Shown: positions 17,754 through 26,376 of the stretch, one piece after another
How the letters are laid out: the number at the start of each line of letters is the position of its first letter
How positions within the stretch are numbered: the stretch's first letter is position 1
NCBI RefSeq assembly: GCF_003293595.1
Contig: NZ_CP022162.1
Location: 342,346-406,345, forward strand
Source of the DNA: Microbacterium sp. PM5
GTDB taxonomy: Bacteria > Actinomycetota > Actinomycetes > Actinomycetales > Microbacteriaceae
Length of the DNA: 64,000 bases
Reading direction: 5' to 3'
Program-made: the position numbers and the translations under genes
The notes under the pieces: model-generated
Database searches by the model: none
Seen by the model: only the letters and a program-made list of their open reading frames with translations
Told to the model about the DNA's origin: nothing

Positions 17754-18790
17754 AGGCGCTGACTCTGCAGGAGTTCGGCCGTATGGCGGTCGTCGAGCAT
17801 CCCGACCCGCGCGCTGAGGACGGGACTGTCGTCATCGCGGTCATCGCGACCGGCATCTGCGGCTCGGACATCCACGGTTACACGGGGGAGAACGGCCGGC
17901 GCTTCCCGGGGCAGATCATGGGTCATGAGACGGTCGGACGCATCATCGAGGTCGGTGGAGGTGTCGACGGCCTCGCGGTGGGCGACCTCGTCACCGTGAA
18001 CCCGGTCGTCATCCCGGCCACCGATGCGGATGAGTACCGGGGACGCGAACAGCACCACCCCGATCGATACGTCATCGGTGTGCGCGCGGATCTGCCCGCC
18101 GCCTTCGCCGAGCGGCTGTGCGTTCCGGCGCGCAATGTCGTCCGCCTTGCCGACGACCTGCCTCCCGACTACGGCGCGCTGATCGAGCCGCTCGCGGTCG
18201 CCGTGCACGCCGTGCGCCGGGTCGGCATCGCACCCGGACACAAGGTGCTCGTGCTCGGCGGCGGACCGATCGGGCAGTCCGTCGTGCTCGCGCTCATCAT
18301 GGCCGGGGTCACCGACATCGTCGTGAGCGAACTGGATGCCGGGCGGCGCGACCTCATCTCTCGCCTCGGCGCGACAGCGGTCGACCCGACGAGCTCCCCG
18401 CTGGTCGCGTCGGTCGAAGGCGTGTTCGGTTCGCTCGCCGACGTCACGATCGATGCGGTGGGCATCAGCCGCACGCTCGAGCAGGCGCTCACCGCAACGC
18501 GGTTCGGCGGTTCGATCTCCCTCGTCGGGATGGGGGCGCCGACGGTGGAGCTCTCGGCGTTCCGAGTGAGCACCGAGGAGCGCACGATCGTCGGCAGCTT
18601 CACGTATTCGTCGGAGGACTTCGACGACGCGGCGCACTGGATGTCGACGGCGCCCGCCGCGGCTTCCGCCCTCATCAGCGAGGTGGTGTCGCTCGATGAC
18701 GCCCCCGCGGCATTCGCGCGCCTCGCGCACTCCACGACCACGCCGGGCAAGGTGCTCGTGCGCTTCAACGAAGGGAACGGCGATGTCTGA
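17750..18790 (+). CDS. zinc-type alcohol dehydrogenase, probable pathway dehydrogenase
   Basis: 346 residues, medium-chain dehydrogenase fold. Catalytic zinc residues Cys37 (GICGSD) and His59-Glu60 (MGHE) are present, and the Rossmann loop is LGGGPIGQ near 165-172. The lobe that holds the structural zinc (about 84-110) has no Cys at all, so the usual four-Cys site is absent. The start overlaps the lactonase stop by four bases. Inferred: it oxidises L-rhamnose to the lactone, or 2-keto-3-deoxy-L-rhamnonate at C4. The operon has only one dehydrogenase for these two steps, so the other enzyme must lie elsewhere or this one is used for both. Confidence 0.8.
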   Translation: MKALTLQEFGRMAVVEHPDPRAEDGTVVIAVIATGICGSDIHGYTGENGRRFPGQIMGHETVGRIIEVGGGVDGLAVGDLVTVNPVVIPATDADEYRGREQHHPDRYVIGVRADLPAAFAERLCVPARNVVRLADDLPPDYGALIEPLAVAVHAVRRVGIAPGHKVLVLGGGPIGQSVVLALIMAGVTDIVVSELDAGRRDLISRLGATAVDPTSSPLVASVEGVFGSLADVTIDAVGISRTLEQALTATRFGGSISLVGMGAPTVELSAFRVSTEERTIVGSFTYSSEDFDDAAHWMSTAPAAASALISEVVSLDDAPAAFARLAHSTTTPGKVLVRFNEGNGDV

Positions 18791-19961
18791 GCTGCGGATC
18801 GCGCAGGTGCGCGCCTACACGCTGCGCGGCGGCGGGGCCGATTATCACGACCAGCCGGAAGGGCACTGGATCGACGACCACATCGCCACGCCGATGTCGG
18901 TTTATCCGGAGTTCCGGCAGTCGCGGCAGAGCTTCGGCATCAACGTCCTCGGAACTCTCGTCGTCGAGATCGAAGCCGAAGACGGCACGGTGGGCTTCTC
19001 GGTCACGACCGCCGGTGAAGTGGGCGCGTTCATCGTCGAGCGCCACCTCGCGCGGTTCGGCGAAGGTGCACGCGTCACCGACATCGAGCGCATCTGGGAC
19101 CAGATGTACAAGTCGACGCTGTTCTACGGCCGTCGCGGTGTCGTGCTGAACGCCATCAGCGGCGTCGATCTGGCGCTGTACGACCTGCTCGGCAAGATCC
19201 GTCAGGAGCCGGTGTTCGCGCTTCTGGGCGGCGCCGTCCGCGACGAGCTGGTCTTCTACGCCACCGGTGCGCGACCCGATCGGGCGAAGGAGCTCGGCTT
19301 CATCGGCGGCAAGATGCCGCTGCACCACGGGCCGGCCGAAGGTGAAGAGGGCATGCGCAAGAACCTCGAGATGATCCGCGACATGCGTGAGCGCGTCGGC
19401 GACGACTTCTGGCTGATGCTCGACTGCTGGATGTCACTCGACCTCGACTACGCCACCCGGCTGGCGCACGGAGCCGCCGAATACGGCCTGAAGTGGATCG
19501 AGGAGGCGCTGCCACCGGACGACTACTGGGGTTATGCGCAGCTGCGTGCCCAGGTTCCGCCCACGATGCTCGTTACGACCGGTGAGCACGAAGCGACGCG
19601 CTGGGGCTTCCGTCACCTGCTGGAGATGAAAGCGGCCGACATCATCCAGCCCGACGTGGGGTGGTGCGGAGGAATCACCGAGCTGGCCAAGATCTCCGCC
19701 CTCGCCGACGCGCACGGCGTCATGGTCGTGCCGCACGGCTCGTCGGTGTACTCGTACCACTTCGTCGTCACCCGGACCAACAGCCCGTTCGCCGAGTTCC
19801 TGATGATGCACCCCACTGCGGAGGAAGTGGTTCCCATGTTCTCGCCGATCCTCGACGGTGAGCCGGTGCCCGTCAACGGACGACTGAAGGTGCCCGAGAC
19901 GCCGGGATTCGGCGTGTCGCTGAACCCCGACATCCCGACATTCCGTCCCTACACCCACTGA
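18783..19961 (+). CDS. rhmD: L-rhamnonate dehydratase
   Basis: 392 residues, enolase superfamily. The N-terminal capping domain holds the RhmD-specific [12 protein letters not shown] and [14 protein letters not shown] stretches. The barrel carries metal ligands Asp214 (LMLDCWMS), Glu240 (WIEEALPP) and Glu268 (TGEHE), with Asp291 (QPDVGWCGG) and His318 (VPHGSSVYS) as the catalytic pair. Overall agreement with enterobacterial RhmD (YfaW) is close throughout, so this is a confident call. It dehydrates L-rhamnonate to 2-keto-3-deoxy-L-rhamnonate with Mg2+. The ATG overlaps the dehydrogenase gene by eight bases. Confidence 0.94.
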   Translation: MSELRIAQVRAYTLRGGGADYHDQPEGHWIDDHIATPMSVYPEFRQSRQSFGINVLGTLVVEIEAEDGTVGFSVTTAGEVGAFIVERHLARFGEGARVTDIERIWDQMYKSTLFYGRRGVVLNAISGVDLALYDLLGKIRQEPVFALLGGAVRDELVFYATGARPDRAKELGFIGGKMPLHHGPAEGEEGMRKNLEMIRDMRERVGDDFWLMLDCWMSLDLDYATRLAHGAAEYGLKWIEEALPPDDYWGYAQLRAQVPPTMLVTTGEHEATRWGFRHLLEMKAADIIQPDVGWCGGITELAKISALADAHGVMVVPHGSSVYSYHFVVTRTNSPFAEFLMMHPTAEEVVPMFSPILDGEPVPVNGRLKVPETPGFGVSLNPDIPTFRPYTH

Positions 19962-19992
19962 TCCGGCATCCAGAGATCCGGCATCCACTGAT

Positions 19993-20007
19993 CTCGCCGA
20001 CGGCGAG
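19993..20007 (+). promoter_or_regulatory. small hairpin next to the ribosome site of the hydrolase gene
   Basis: CTCGCC-GAC-GGCGAG forms a six-pair stem immediately before and partly over the GAGGAGAG ribosome site. It may tune translation of the last gene. Just upstream, a short direct repeat of GATCCGGCATCCA fills the gap after the dehydratase. Confidence 0.35.
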
Positions 20008-20022
20008 GAGAGAGAGCACATC

Positions 20023-20886
20023 ATGAAGCTGCGTCGACTCGGGCCCCAGGGCACGGAGATCCCCGTGGTGGAAGACGGCGGTCGCTACCTGCGCATCGAC
20101 GCGCTGACCGCCGACATCGACGGCGTGTTTTTCGCCGGTGGTGGCCTGGAGCGCGTGCGCGCCGCGCTCGCCGCCGGAACGCTGCCCGAACTCGACGGTG
20201 CGGCGCAGTTGCGTGTCGGAGCACCGATCGCTCGGCCGACCGCGGTGCTGTGCATCGGGCAGAACTACGCTGCACACGCCGCCGAGTCCGGCGATGCGCC
20301 GCCAACGGTGCCGATCCTGTTCTACAAGCACCCGAACACGGTCGTCGGCCCCTTCGACGACGTCGCCATTCCCCCCGGTGCGGTCAAGGTCGACTGGGAG
20401 GTGGAGCTGGGTGTGGTCATCGGGCGCCGCGCGCGCTATCTCTCTTCGCCCGCAGAGGCCTTGGACTACGTCGCGGGCTACGTCGTCAGCAACGACGTCT
20501 CCGAACGCGCGTATCAGGTCGAACACTCGGGCGGGCAGTGGTCGAAGGGCAAGAGCGCCGAGACGTTCAATCCGCTCGGGCCGGCGCTCGTCACAGCCGA
20601 CGAGGTCGGCGACCCGCAGAACCTGCGGCTGTGGTCGCTCGTGAACGGGCAGCCTCGACAGGACTCCCACACCGGCGACATGATCTTCTCCGTCGCCGAG
20701 ATCGTCCACCACCTCAGCCAGTACGTCGTGCTCGAGCCGGGCGATCTCATCAACACGGGCACGCCGCAGGGTGTCGCGCTTTCGGGACGCTTTCCCTATC
20801 TCTCGGAGGGCGACGTCATGGAGGTCGGCATCGAAAGGCTCGGCGCCGCACAGCAGCGACTGGTGGCCGCGTCGGTGCCCGCCTGA
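20023..20886 (+). CDS. FAH-family hydrolase, probable 2,4-diketo-3-deoxy-L-rhamnonate hydrolase
   Basis: 287 residues. The fumarylacetoacetate-hydrolase fold shows CIGQNYAAHAAES near 85, then DWEVELGVVIGRRA with the acidic metal ligands near 125-135, a DVSERAYQ segment near 158, and GDLINTGTPQGVALS near 245. Known: LRA6-type members of this family cleave L-2,4-diketo-3-deoxyrhamnonate to pyruvate and L-lactate. Inferred: the final step of the pathway here, from its place at the end of the operon 61 bases after rhmD. Related FAH enzymes act on other diketo acids. Confidence 0.86.
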   Translation: MKLRRLGPQGTEIPVVEDGGRYLRIDALTADIDGVFFAGGGLERVRAALAAGTLPELDGAAQLRVGAPIARPTAVLCIGQNYAAHAAESGDAPPTVPILFYKHPNTVVGPFDDVAIPPGAVKVDWEVELGVVIGRRARYLSSPAEALDYVAGYVVSNDVSERAYQVEHSGGQWSKGKSAETFNPLGPALVTADEVGDPQNLRLWSLVNGQPRQDSHTGDMIFSVAEIVHHLSQYVVLEPGDLINTGTPQGVALSGRFPYLSEGDVMEVGIERLGAAQQRLVAASVPA

Positions 20887-21021
20887 ATGGCTACCGCTCA
20901 CCCGTCGCACTGAGCACGGAAATCAACTGTGTCAGGACATGGGGCATTGTCCTCAACGTCCTGACGATGCTGCTGATGATCCTGCTGTTGTTCTGGATCC
21001 CGATATACGGATAGGGCTCGC

Positions 21022-21291
21022 TCAGCCGCCCTGCGCCGCGAGCGATCCGATGATGACGGGCGCTCTATTCTCCTCGCACGCATCTGTGATGGCGCGCACG
21101 GCTTGACGGAACGTCTCGCTGGCGGGCATCTCTCCGGCATCTTCCAACGACTCGACGGCGCGGATCGTGGGGGTCACCGGCGAGGCGCCGCGGGGAATCA
21201 CCGACCACACCTGCTGCAGTGCGACTTGGCGTGCGTCGTCGTCGGCCTGGTCGATCGTCCCTTTGGATAGCAGCGCTCTGTCGCCACGCAC
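21022..21291 (-). CDS. small hypothetical protein
   Basis: 89 residues from a GTG, no recognised family. It is mostly helical and acidic with no signal or membrane segment. It lies convergent to the rhamnose operon and just downstream of the acetyltransferase gene on the same strand. Codon use resembles the neighbours, but there is no motif, so it may not be real. Confidence 0.35.
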   Translation of the reverse strand: MRGDRALLSKGTIDQADDDARQVALQQVWSVIPRGASPVTPTIRAVESLEDAGEMPASETFRQAVRAITDACEENRAPVIIGSLAAQGG

Positions 21292-21344
21292 TACTGGTCG
21301 TCGCGATCACCGCGGATGCATGGTGCAGAGGGGGCGCTGCGCGG

Positions 21345-22082
21345 CTACTGCGGCGCGCGCACCGAGCTGAAACGCGTGCGGCGACGCAGCGCGAAGCCGA
21401 GACGCTCGTAGGCGGCGATCGCGCCGGTGTTGGATGCCGCGGCATGCATCAGCGCCCGGTCGCCGCGCTGCTGGATGTGGAAGGCCACATCCAGCACGAG
21501 CCGCGAAGCGAACCCCTGACGGCGGTGGTCCTCATCGACCGCGACGGCGCTGATCTCGGTCCAGCCTGCGGGATGCAGGCGCTCGCCCGCCATCGCCACG
21601 AGGCGCCCGCCCCGGCGGATGCCGACGTAGCGCCCGAGTTCGTGGGTGCGCGGGCGGAACGGACCGGGTTGGTTGCGGGCAACGATCGCGAGCATGTCCT
21701 CCACATCGTCGGCACCGAGCTCCACAGCCTCTTCGTCCGGGCGCGTCGATAACGCTGGCGTCTCGATCAGCTGCACACCGTCGCCGCCGCCGACGAACTC
21801 CCACCCGTCCGGCAGCTCGCCGTCGAAGCCCGACAGACCGAACTGCTCCCCGGCATCCACGATCTCGCGCAGCGCGTCCCAGACCGCGGGGTCGTCCCAC
21901 GTGCGCACGGCGACGAAGGGCGCGACATCGTCCGGGTAGCGGCGGGCGAGCTCGCCGCCGATGGCGAACGCGGCGTGCGGCCCCGTCAGCGACGACCACG
22001 CCGCGTTGTCGAGCACGGCGTTCCGCGCAGCGGCGTCGTCGGAGAGGGTGGAAGCGAGAAGATCGATCGAGACATCGGGCAC
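21345..22082 (-). CDS. GNAT-family N-acetyltransferase
   Basis: About 245 residues from a GTG near 22082. An ATG further out at 22184 would run into the divergent VOC gene start and adds a basic tail foreign to the family. The acetyl-CoA site is visible: ISAVAVDEDHRRQGFASRLV (motif A, R-x-x-G-x-A), followed by MHAAASNTGAIAAYERLGFA. The N-terminal half (about 1-120) is a separate region, as in FR47-like acetyltransferases. Substrate unknown. Confidence 0.8.
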   Translation of the reverse strand: MPDVSIDLLASTLSDDAAARNAVLDNAAWSSLTGPHAAFAIGGELARRYPDDVAPFVAVRTWDDPAVWDALREIVDAGEQFGLSGFDGELPDGWEFVGGGDGVQLIETPALSTRPDEEAVELGADDVEDMLAIVARNQPGPFRPRTHELGRYVGIRRGGRLVAMAGERLHPAGWTEISAVAVDEDHRRQGFASRLVLDVAFHIQQRGDRALMHAAASNTGAIAAYERLGFALRRRTRFSSVRAPQ

Positions 22083-22185
22083 CACACCACTGTCCGCCGC
22101 AACGCGCGAACACGCAAACCGACGCGATACCGCCACCACGCCGAGGCGCCGTCCACGCACGCGCAAGCCTGCAAGACTGGCCATC

Positions 22186-22578
22186 GTGCCGGGATTTCAT
22201 CACGTCGAGCTGTGGGTCGCCGACCTGTCAGAGGCTCGCCTCGAGTGGGGCTGGCTGCTTGCGCAACTCGGCTTCGAACGCGACAGCTCGTGGTCCGAGG
22301 GGGAGTCGTGGAGCGCCGGAGGGGCGTACTTTACGCTCACGACGTCGCCGAACCTCTCCCGCGCCGCGCACGATCGCCGGGCGCCTGGCGTGAACCACCT
22401 GGCCTTCCACGGAGGAACCCGCACGCGCGTCGACGCCATCATGGCCGCCGCGCCCGCGCAGGGGTGGACGCCGCTGTACCACGACCGCTATCCACACGCG
22501 GGCGGTCCGGATCACTACGCCGGCTGGCTGGAGAACTCGGCGGGCGCCAAAGCCGAGATCGTCGCCGACGGCTCCTGA
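22186..22578 (+). CDS. VOC-family (glyoxalase/bleomycin-resistance fold) protein
   Basis: 130 residues from a GTG. The first beta-alpha-beta-beta-beta module starts FHHVELWVADL and the second starts with VNHLAFHGG, giving the paired His and Glu positions usual for metal binding, with the last strand ending in AEIVAD. It is a single-domain protein of typical length, transcribed divergently from the acetyltransferase gene about 100 bases away. Substrate unknown. Confidence 0.8.
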   Translation: MPGFHHVELWVADLSEARLEWGWLLAQLGFERDSSWSEGESWSAGGAYFTLTTSPNLSRAAHDRRAPGVNHLAFHGGTRTRVDAIMAAAPAQGWTPLYHDRYPHAGGPDHYAGWLENSAGAKAEIVADGS

Positions 22579-22604
22579 TCGCGCGCGGCTGCGAGGATCG
22601 ACGC

Positions 22605-23057
22605 ATGGCGAGCTCCTTCACGGTCACCACCCGCGCGCGCGTCCCCGGTGAGCGGCTGTTCGATCTGTCGCTCGACATCGATTCGCATCTGGCGTCGATG
22701 TCGGCATCCGAGGAGCGCGCGATCGATGGCGTGACCGCCGGCGGGATCGGGCTGGGGGAGACGGTCACCTGGCGGGCTCGCCACGTCGGCATCTGGTTCA
22801 CGATGACCGTACGCATCGCGGAGCTCGACCGACCCCGGCGGTTCGTCGACGAGCAGACCCACGGCCCGTTCCGGTCGTTCCGGCACGAGCACGTGTTCGA
22901 CGACGACGGCGACGGTGGCACGATCATGACGGACACGATCACGCTCTCCTCGCCCATCTTCGGGGCGCTCGCAGAGCGGCTGATCCTCGTGCCCTACCTG
23001 CGGAGGGTGATCGTCGAGCGCAACCGGCACCTCGTCGACGCGCTCGACGCGCGGTGA
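22605..23057 (+). CDS. SRPBCC-superfamily ligand-binding protein
   Basis: 150 residues. The start FTVTTRARVPGERLFDLSLDID, a central WRARHVGIWFTMTVRIAEL and the segment GPFRSFRHEHVF, then MTDTITLSSP and a long C-terminal helix, match the START/polyketide-cyclase-like fold. It follows the VOC gene by 26 bases and may be co-transcribed. Such proteins bind hydrophobic ligands; no ligand can be proposed. Confidence 0.75.
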   Translation: MASSFTVTTRARVPGERLFDLSLDIDSHLASMSASEERAIDGVTAGGIGLGETVTWRARHVGIWFTMTVRIAELDRPRRFVDEQTHGPFRSFRHEHVFDDDGDGGTIMTDTITLSSPIFGALAERLILVPYLRRVIVERNRHLVDALDAR

Positions 23058-23070
23058 GCGGCCGCCCTCG

Positions 23071-23730
23071 TCAGAGCACGGCGAGAACGAGCCAGGCAAA
23101 CAGGATGCCGATGATCAGCGCTCCCGCCCACGACATCGCGGCGGCGGCGTACCAGTTCTGCCGCAGCTGCAGGTCGAGGTAGCGAGGGTCTTCGCGGGGA
23201 GTGCGGCCGAGCGCGCGGCCGGTGACCAGCATCGCGGGAAGGAGCAGCACGACGCCCAGCACGAATGCCACCAGCTGCAGGAGAGCGGCCGACGAGGCGT
23301 ACCCCGGGGCGGCGACGTTGCGCAGCGATGAGAGGGCGCCGGCGATGTCCTGCGGACCGCAGATCGCGATCAGCGCCACCGTGCCGATCACGCGCACGAC
23401 TACCCGCGCCGCGGCATCCATCGGTGTCGGACGCCTCTGGGGCAGAGGTTCGCCATGCTCGGCCCGCCACGACTCGCGCGCGGTGCGCCGCTGCAGCAGC
23501 GGCCACAGGACCAGCGCGACCATGCCGGCGAGAATCCAGGCGAACACCTGGTTGGCCGAGACGGCGATGCCGAGCTCGCGCGCCCCGAGGATGCCGCCGA
23601 TCCACAAGGCGATGACGAGAGGCACCGACAGACAGATCACGGCGATCACGACGACCGTGCGGACGACGCCGCGGCGACGAGTCGGGCCAGCGGGCGGCGC
23701 CGTCTCACCAGACGACGGCGGAGCACTCAC
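23071..23730 (-). CDS. integral membrane protein, unknown function
   Basis: 219 residues with about five hydrophobic segments: VVVIAVICLSVPLVIALWI, VFAWILAGMVALVLWPLL, VVVRVIGTVALIAICG, LLQLVAFVLGVVLLLPAML and a C-terminal one ending in FAWLVLAVL. The N-terminus is Pro-rich and basic. No family recognised. It is convergent to the SRPBCC gene. Confidence 0.65.
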   Translation of the reverse strand: MSAPPSSGETAPPAGPTRRRGVVRTVVVIAVICLSVPLVIALWIGGILGARELGIAVSANQVFAWILAGMVALVLWPLLQRRTARESWRAEHGEPLPQRRPTPMDAAARVVVRVIGTVALIAICGPQDIAGALSSLRNVAAPGYASSAALLQLVAFVLGVVLLLPAMLVTGRALGRTPREDPRYLDLQLRQNWYAAAAMSWAGALIIGILFAWLVLAVL

Positions 23731-23757
23731 ACGGTCAGTTTACGAGCGGAGCCGTGC

Positions 23758-24303
23758 TCATGCCGCCGCGAGATCGCCGCGGACGATCGCCCACACCTGC
23801 TTGTCGTGGAAGACGCCGCCGTTGAGCCACGCTCCGCGCAGCGTGCCATCGAGGGTCATCCCCAGTCGGCGGGCGACGGCGGCGCTGCGCTCGTTGTCGG
23901 CCCGGCAGCGCCATTCAGCCCGGTTCAGGCCGCGCTCGCGGAGGGCATAGTCGACGAGCATCCGGGATGCCGAGGTCACCAGCCCCCGCCCCTCGGCGGC
24001 CGGTTCGAGCCAGCATCCGATCTCGCACTGGCCCGCGGCGGCGCTGAAGCTCACGAACATCACGCCGCCGACCAGCTGACCGTCGTTCCAGATGCCGAAG
24101 AGGCGCCCTCCGTCGTCGGCCGCGCTCTGCGCGTACCGCTGCAGCGTGGCGCGGGCGCCGTCGACGGTGTCGGTGACGAAGGAGGCACCGACCCACGGAC
24201 GGATGTGCTCACGCGCCCGGTCGAGGTGTGCGGCGAACTCGTCGGCATGCCAGACCTCGAGCGGTCGCAGCGTGGAGGTGGGGGAGAGGTCTCGGTGGAA
24301 CAT
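23758..24303 (-). CDS. RimJ/RimL-type GNAT acetyltransferase
   Basis: 181 residues from the ATG at 24303 with GGAAGG just upstream. It contains CEIGCWLEPAAEGRGLVTSA (acetyl-CoA loop), then NRAEWRCRADNERSAAVARRLGM, the signature of the RimJ/RimL group that acetylates protein N-termini or small amines. It is divergent from the TetR gene and shares the operator at 24313-24328 with it, so it is the likely target of that regulator. Confidence 0.82.
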   Translation of the reverse strand: MFHRDLSPTSTLRPLEVWHADEFAAHLDRAREHIRPWVGASFVTDTVDGARATLQRYAQSAADDGGRLFGIWNDGQLVGGVMFVSFSAAAGQCEIGCWLEPAAEGRGLVTSASRMLVDYALRERGLNRAEWRCRADNERSAAVARRLGMTLDGTLRGAWLNGGVFHDKQVWAIVRGDLAAA

Positions 24304-24312
24304 GGCACCTTC

Positions 24313-24328
24313 CATAACGATCGTTATG
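24313..24328. promoter_or_regulatory. TetR operator, perfect palindrome
   Basis: CATAACGATCGTTATG is a perfect 16-base palindrome between the divergent acetyltransferase and TetR genes, 17 bases before the TetR ATG. It is an AT-rich island in GC-rich DNA, as expected of a TetR-family operator serving both genes. Confidence 0.7.
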
Positions 24329-24345
24329 TGAGGCAGTCTAGACCC

Positions 24346-24945
24346 ATGTCCCCCTCCGAGCGCTCGCGCAGCGACCGTCAGGCCGAGGTGGCCGAGGCGG
24401 TGTGGCGCGTGCTCGACCGCGACGGCTTCGTCGGGCTGTCGCTCCGTGTCGTCGCGGCCGAGATGGGCGCGACCACCGGAACGGTCACGCACTACTTCCG
24501 TTCCAAGGCCGCACTGGTTGGCTACGCGCTCGAGTTGCTCGCGCAGCGGCGCGATGAGGGAGAGCGCGCCGCGCCGGACGAACCCGTCGAGGCCCTGCGG
24601 GCAGCGCTTCTCGGGATGCTGCCACTCGACCCGACATCGCGATCGGCGACGCGCATCTGGGTGAGCTCGTGGGACGCGGCGCTGCCCAGCGCCGACCGTT
24701 CCGCCGATCACGCAGGTCGCTATCGGCGCAGTCGCGACACGCTTGCCGGCATCGTCGCGGCCGCTCTCAGTGGTGCTCAGAAGGAGGCTGATGCGATCGT
24801 GATCGCCGAGCAGCTGCAGGCGACGATGCTCGGTCTTGCGACGCAAGCCGTTCTCGATCCCGACGCGTATCCCGCCGACGTCCTGAGCCGGCTGGTCGAT
24901 GCGGCCATCGCCAGGTGGATCGGACCGAGACTCGTCAGGGCATGA
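24346..24945 (+). CDS. TetR-family transcriptional regulator
   Basis: 199 residues. The N-terminal helix-turn-helix (about 10-55) holds GFVGLSLRVVAAEMGATTGTVTHYF, and the rest is an all-helical ligand domain (TetR_C-like). It is divergently paired with an acetyltransferase gene across a perfect palindrome, so it probably represses itself and that gene. Its end overlaps the convergent MarR gene by 11 bases. Ligand unknown. Confidence 0.87.
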   Translation: MSPSERSRSDRQAEVAEAVWRVLDRDGFVGLSLRVVAAEMGATTGTVTHYFRSKAALVGYALELLAQRRDEGERAAPDEPVEALRAALLGMLPLDPTSRSATRIWVSSWDAALPSADRSADHAGRYRRSRDTLAGIVAAALSGAQKEADAIVIAEQLQATMLGLATQAVLDPDAYPADVLSRLVDAAIARWIGPRLVRA

Positions 24946-25429
24946 CGGGAAGCGTCGCGGACACGCTCTTGCTCAGGGCGCGCACGCCGGCTTCGAAGGA
25001 CTTCTCGCTGCCCGGCGGCAGCGCGCTGAGCAGCTGGCGCTCGATGTTTCGCGCGTGAATCGCCGAGGCCTCCAGGAGTACGCGGGTCCCCGCCGGCGTC
25101 AGGCGCACGAGTTGCACGCGCCCGTCGACGGTGGAGGCGCGTCTGTCGACGAGCCCCTGCTCCACAGCGCGGCTGACCAGGCGCGTCGCGCCACCGGAGG
25201 TGACCACCTTCGCCTGCGCGATGTCCTTCACCGAGACGCCGTCCTCGCCCGCGCGAGCGACGATCAGCAGCATCTCGAACAGCGAGTGGCTGAGCCCCGT
25301 GCTGTCCTCGAGTTCCTGCGACAGGAGGTACTCGAACCCCTTGGCGGCGGCCAGGAGGCGGCCGAAGATGAGGATGCGGTGGTCGTAGGCGGCCTCTGCC
25401 GGTGACGTGAAGGTGGGCTCGTGGGCCAT
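24935..25429 (-). CDS. MarR-family transcriptional regulator
   Basis: 164 residues with the winged helix of MarR proteins: LFEMLLIVARAGEDGVSVKDIA, the recognition helix TSGGATRLVSRAVEQGLV, and a wing with the D-G-R motif. Flanking helices form the dimer interface. It is divergent from the metallo-hydrolase operon, and a perfect 18-base palindrome lies between them, so it is the likely repressor of both units. Ligand unknown. Confidence 0.87.
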   Translation of the reverse strand: MAHEPTFTSPAEAAYDHRILIFGRLLAAAKGFEYLLSQELEDSTGLSHSLFEMLLIVARAGEDGVSVKDIAQAKVVTSGGATRLVSRAVEQGLVDRRASTVDGRVQLVRLTPAGTRVLLEASAIHARNIERQLLSALPPGSEKSFEAGVRALSKSVSATLPVMP

Positions 25430-25479
25430 GCGTCACACAGTAGGGCAGGGAAGGCGAACTTCTTTGCGGTACACGGGAA

Positions 25480-25497
25480 TAGCTGACTAGTCAGCTA
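25480..25497. promoter_or_regulatory. MarR operator, perfect palindrome
   Basis: TAGCTGACTAGTCAGCTA is a perfect 18-base palindrome in the 140-base gap between the marR-like gene and the metallo-hydrolase operon. Size and location fit a MarR dimer site. Confidence 0.7.
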
Positions 25498-25569
25498 AGT
25501 TGACGTCAGTGTGCCGCGCGGGCGGCCGTCGCTCAGAGGGTCTGAGCTTTCGCAGGAAGGAAACACATC

Positions 25570-26376
25570 ATGGCTCTGGATTTCATGGTTCTCGATCTCG
25601 ACTTTCCGGTCGGCTCGAAGAACAAGACCGCCACACTGGTGACGGGCGACACGGAGGCTGTTCTCGTCGACGCGGGCTTCACGCGTGCCGACGGTCATCG
25701 TCTCGTCGCCGCGGTGCTGGATGCGGGCAAGACTCTCACGACGGTCGTCGTCAGCCACGCCGACCCCGACTTCTACTTCGGACTCGAGGTCGTCGCCGAT
25801 GCGTTCCCCGACGCGAAGATCGTCGCGACGCCGATCGTGATCGAGCACATCCGCGCCTCGTTCGAAGGCAAGCTGAAGGCGTGGAGCACGCTGGGCGCGA
25901 ACCTGCCGACGCGCCTGGTCGAGATCTCGCCGCTGACGGCGGACGCCGTGACGGTCGACGGTGAGCGTCTGGAGCTGCGCGGCGGCTCGGCGACCCTGCC
26001 CGACCGTCAGTACCTGTGGAACGAGTCGCACCGGGCCGTGCTGGGTGGGGTGCTCGTCTTCCAGCAGGAGCACGTCTGGACCGCCGACACGGCGACCCCC
26101 GAGCAGCGGCAGGCCTGGATCGCCCTCCTGGACGAGATGCAGGCGCTGCAGCCCCAGCTCGTCGTCCCCGGACACCGACTGCCCGGCACGGCAACCGACG
26201 TGACGGCGATCGAGTACACGCGCAGCTACCTGCAGACGTTCGAGGAGATTCTCGCCTCGTCCGCCGACGGCGCTGCCGTGACTGCGGCTCTCACCGAGCG
26301 CTACCCGACCTCCGGCATGCTCATCGCCGCGCAGATCGGTCCGAAGGTCGCGAAGGGAGAGATGTCATGGGGCTGA
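25570..26376 (+). CDS. metallo-beta-lactamase-fold hydrolase
   Basis: 268 residues. The MBL start is recognisable (TATLVTGDTEAVLVDAGF), but the metal motif usually written H-x-H-x-D-H reads SHADPDFYFG, so the second and last His are replaced and one metal site is probably altered. A late VVPGHRLPG supplies a further His. Such variant MBL proteins occur widely in actinobacteria next to NTF2-like proteins, as here. Role unknown, perhaps hydrolysis of a small ester or lactone. Probably MarR-controlled. Confidence 0.8.
   Translation: MALDFMVLDLDFPVGSKNKTATLVTGDTEAVLVDAGFTRADGHRLVAAVLDAGKTLTTVVVSHADPDFYFGLEVVADAFPDAKIVATPIVIEHIRASFEGKLKAWSTLGANLPTRLVEISPLTADAVTVDGERLELRGGSATLPDRQYLWNESHRAVLGGVLVFQQEHVWTADTATPEQRQAWIALLDEMQALQPQLVVPGHRLPGTATDVTAIEYTRSYLQTFEEILASSADGAAVTAALTERYPTSGMLIAAQIGPKVAKGEMSWG

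Noticed and set aside
20910..21014. 35-codon hydrophobic peptide (ends LLLFWIPIYG) after the rhamnose operon
   Set aside because: Membrane-helix-like, but no ATG/GTG/TTG start in frame except one giving 15 residues, and no ribosome site. An inverted repeat GTCAGGAC/GTCCTGAC at 20931-20965 overlaps it.
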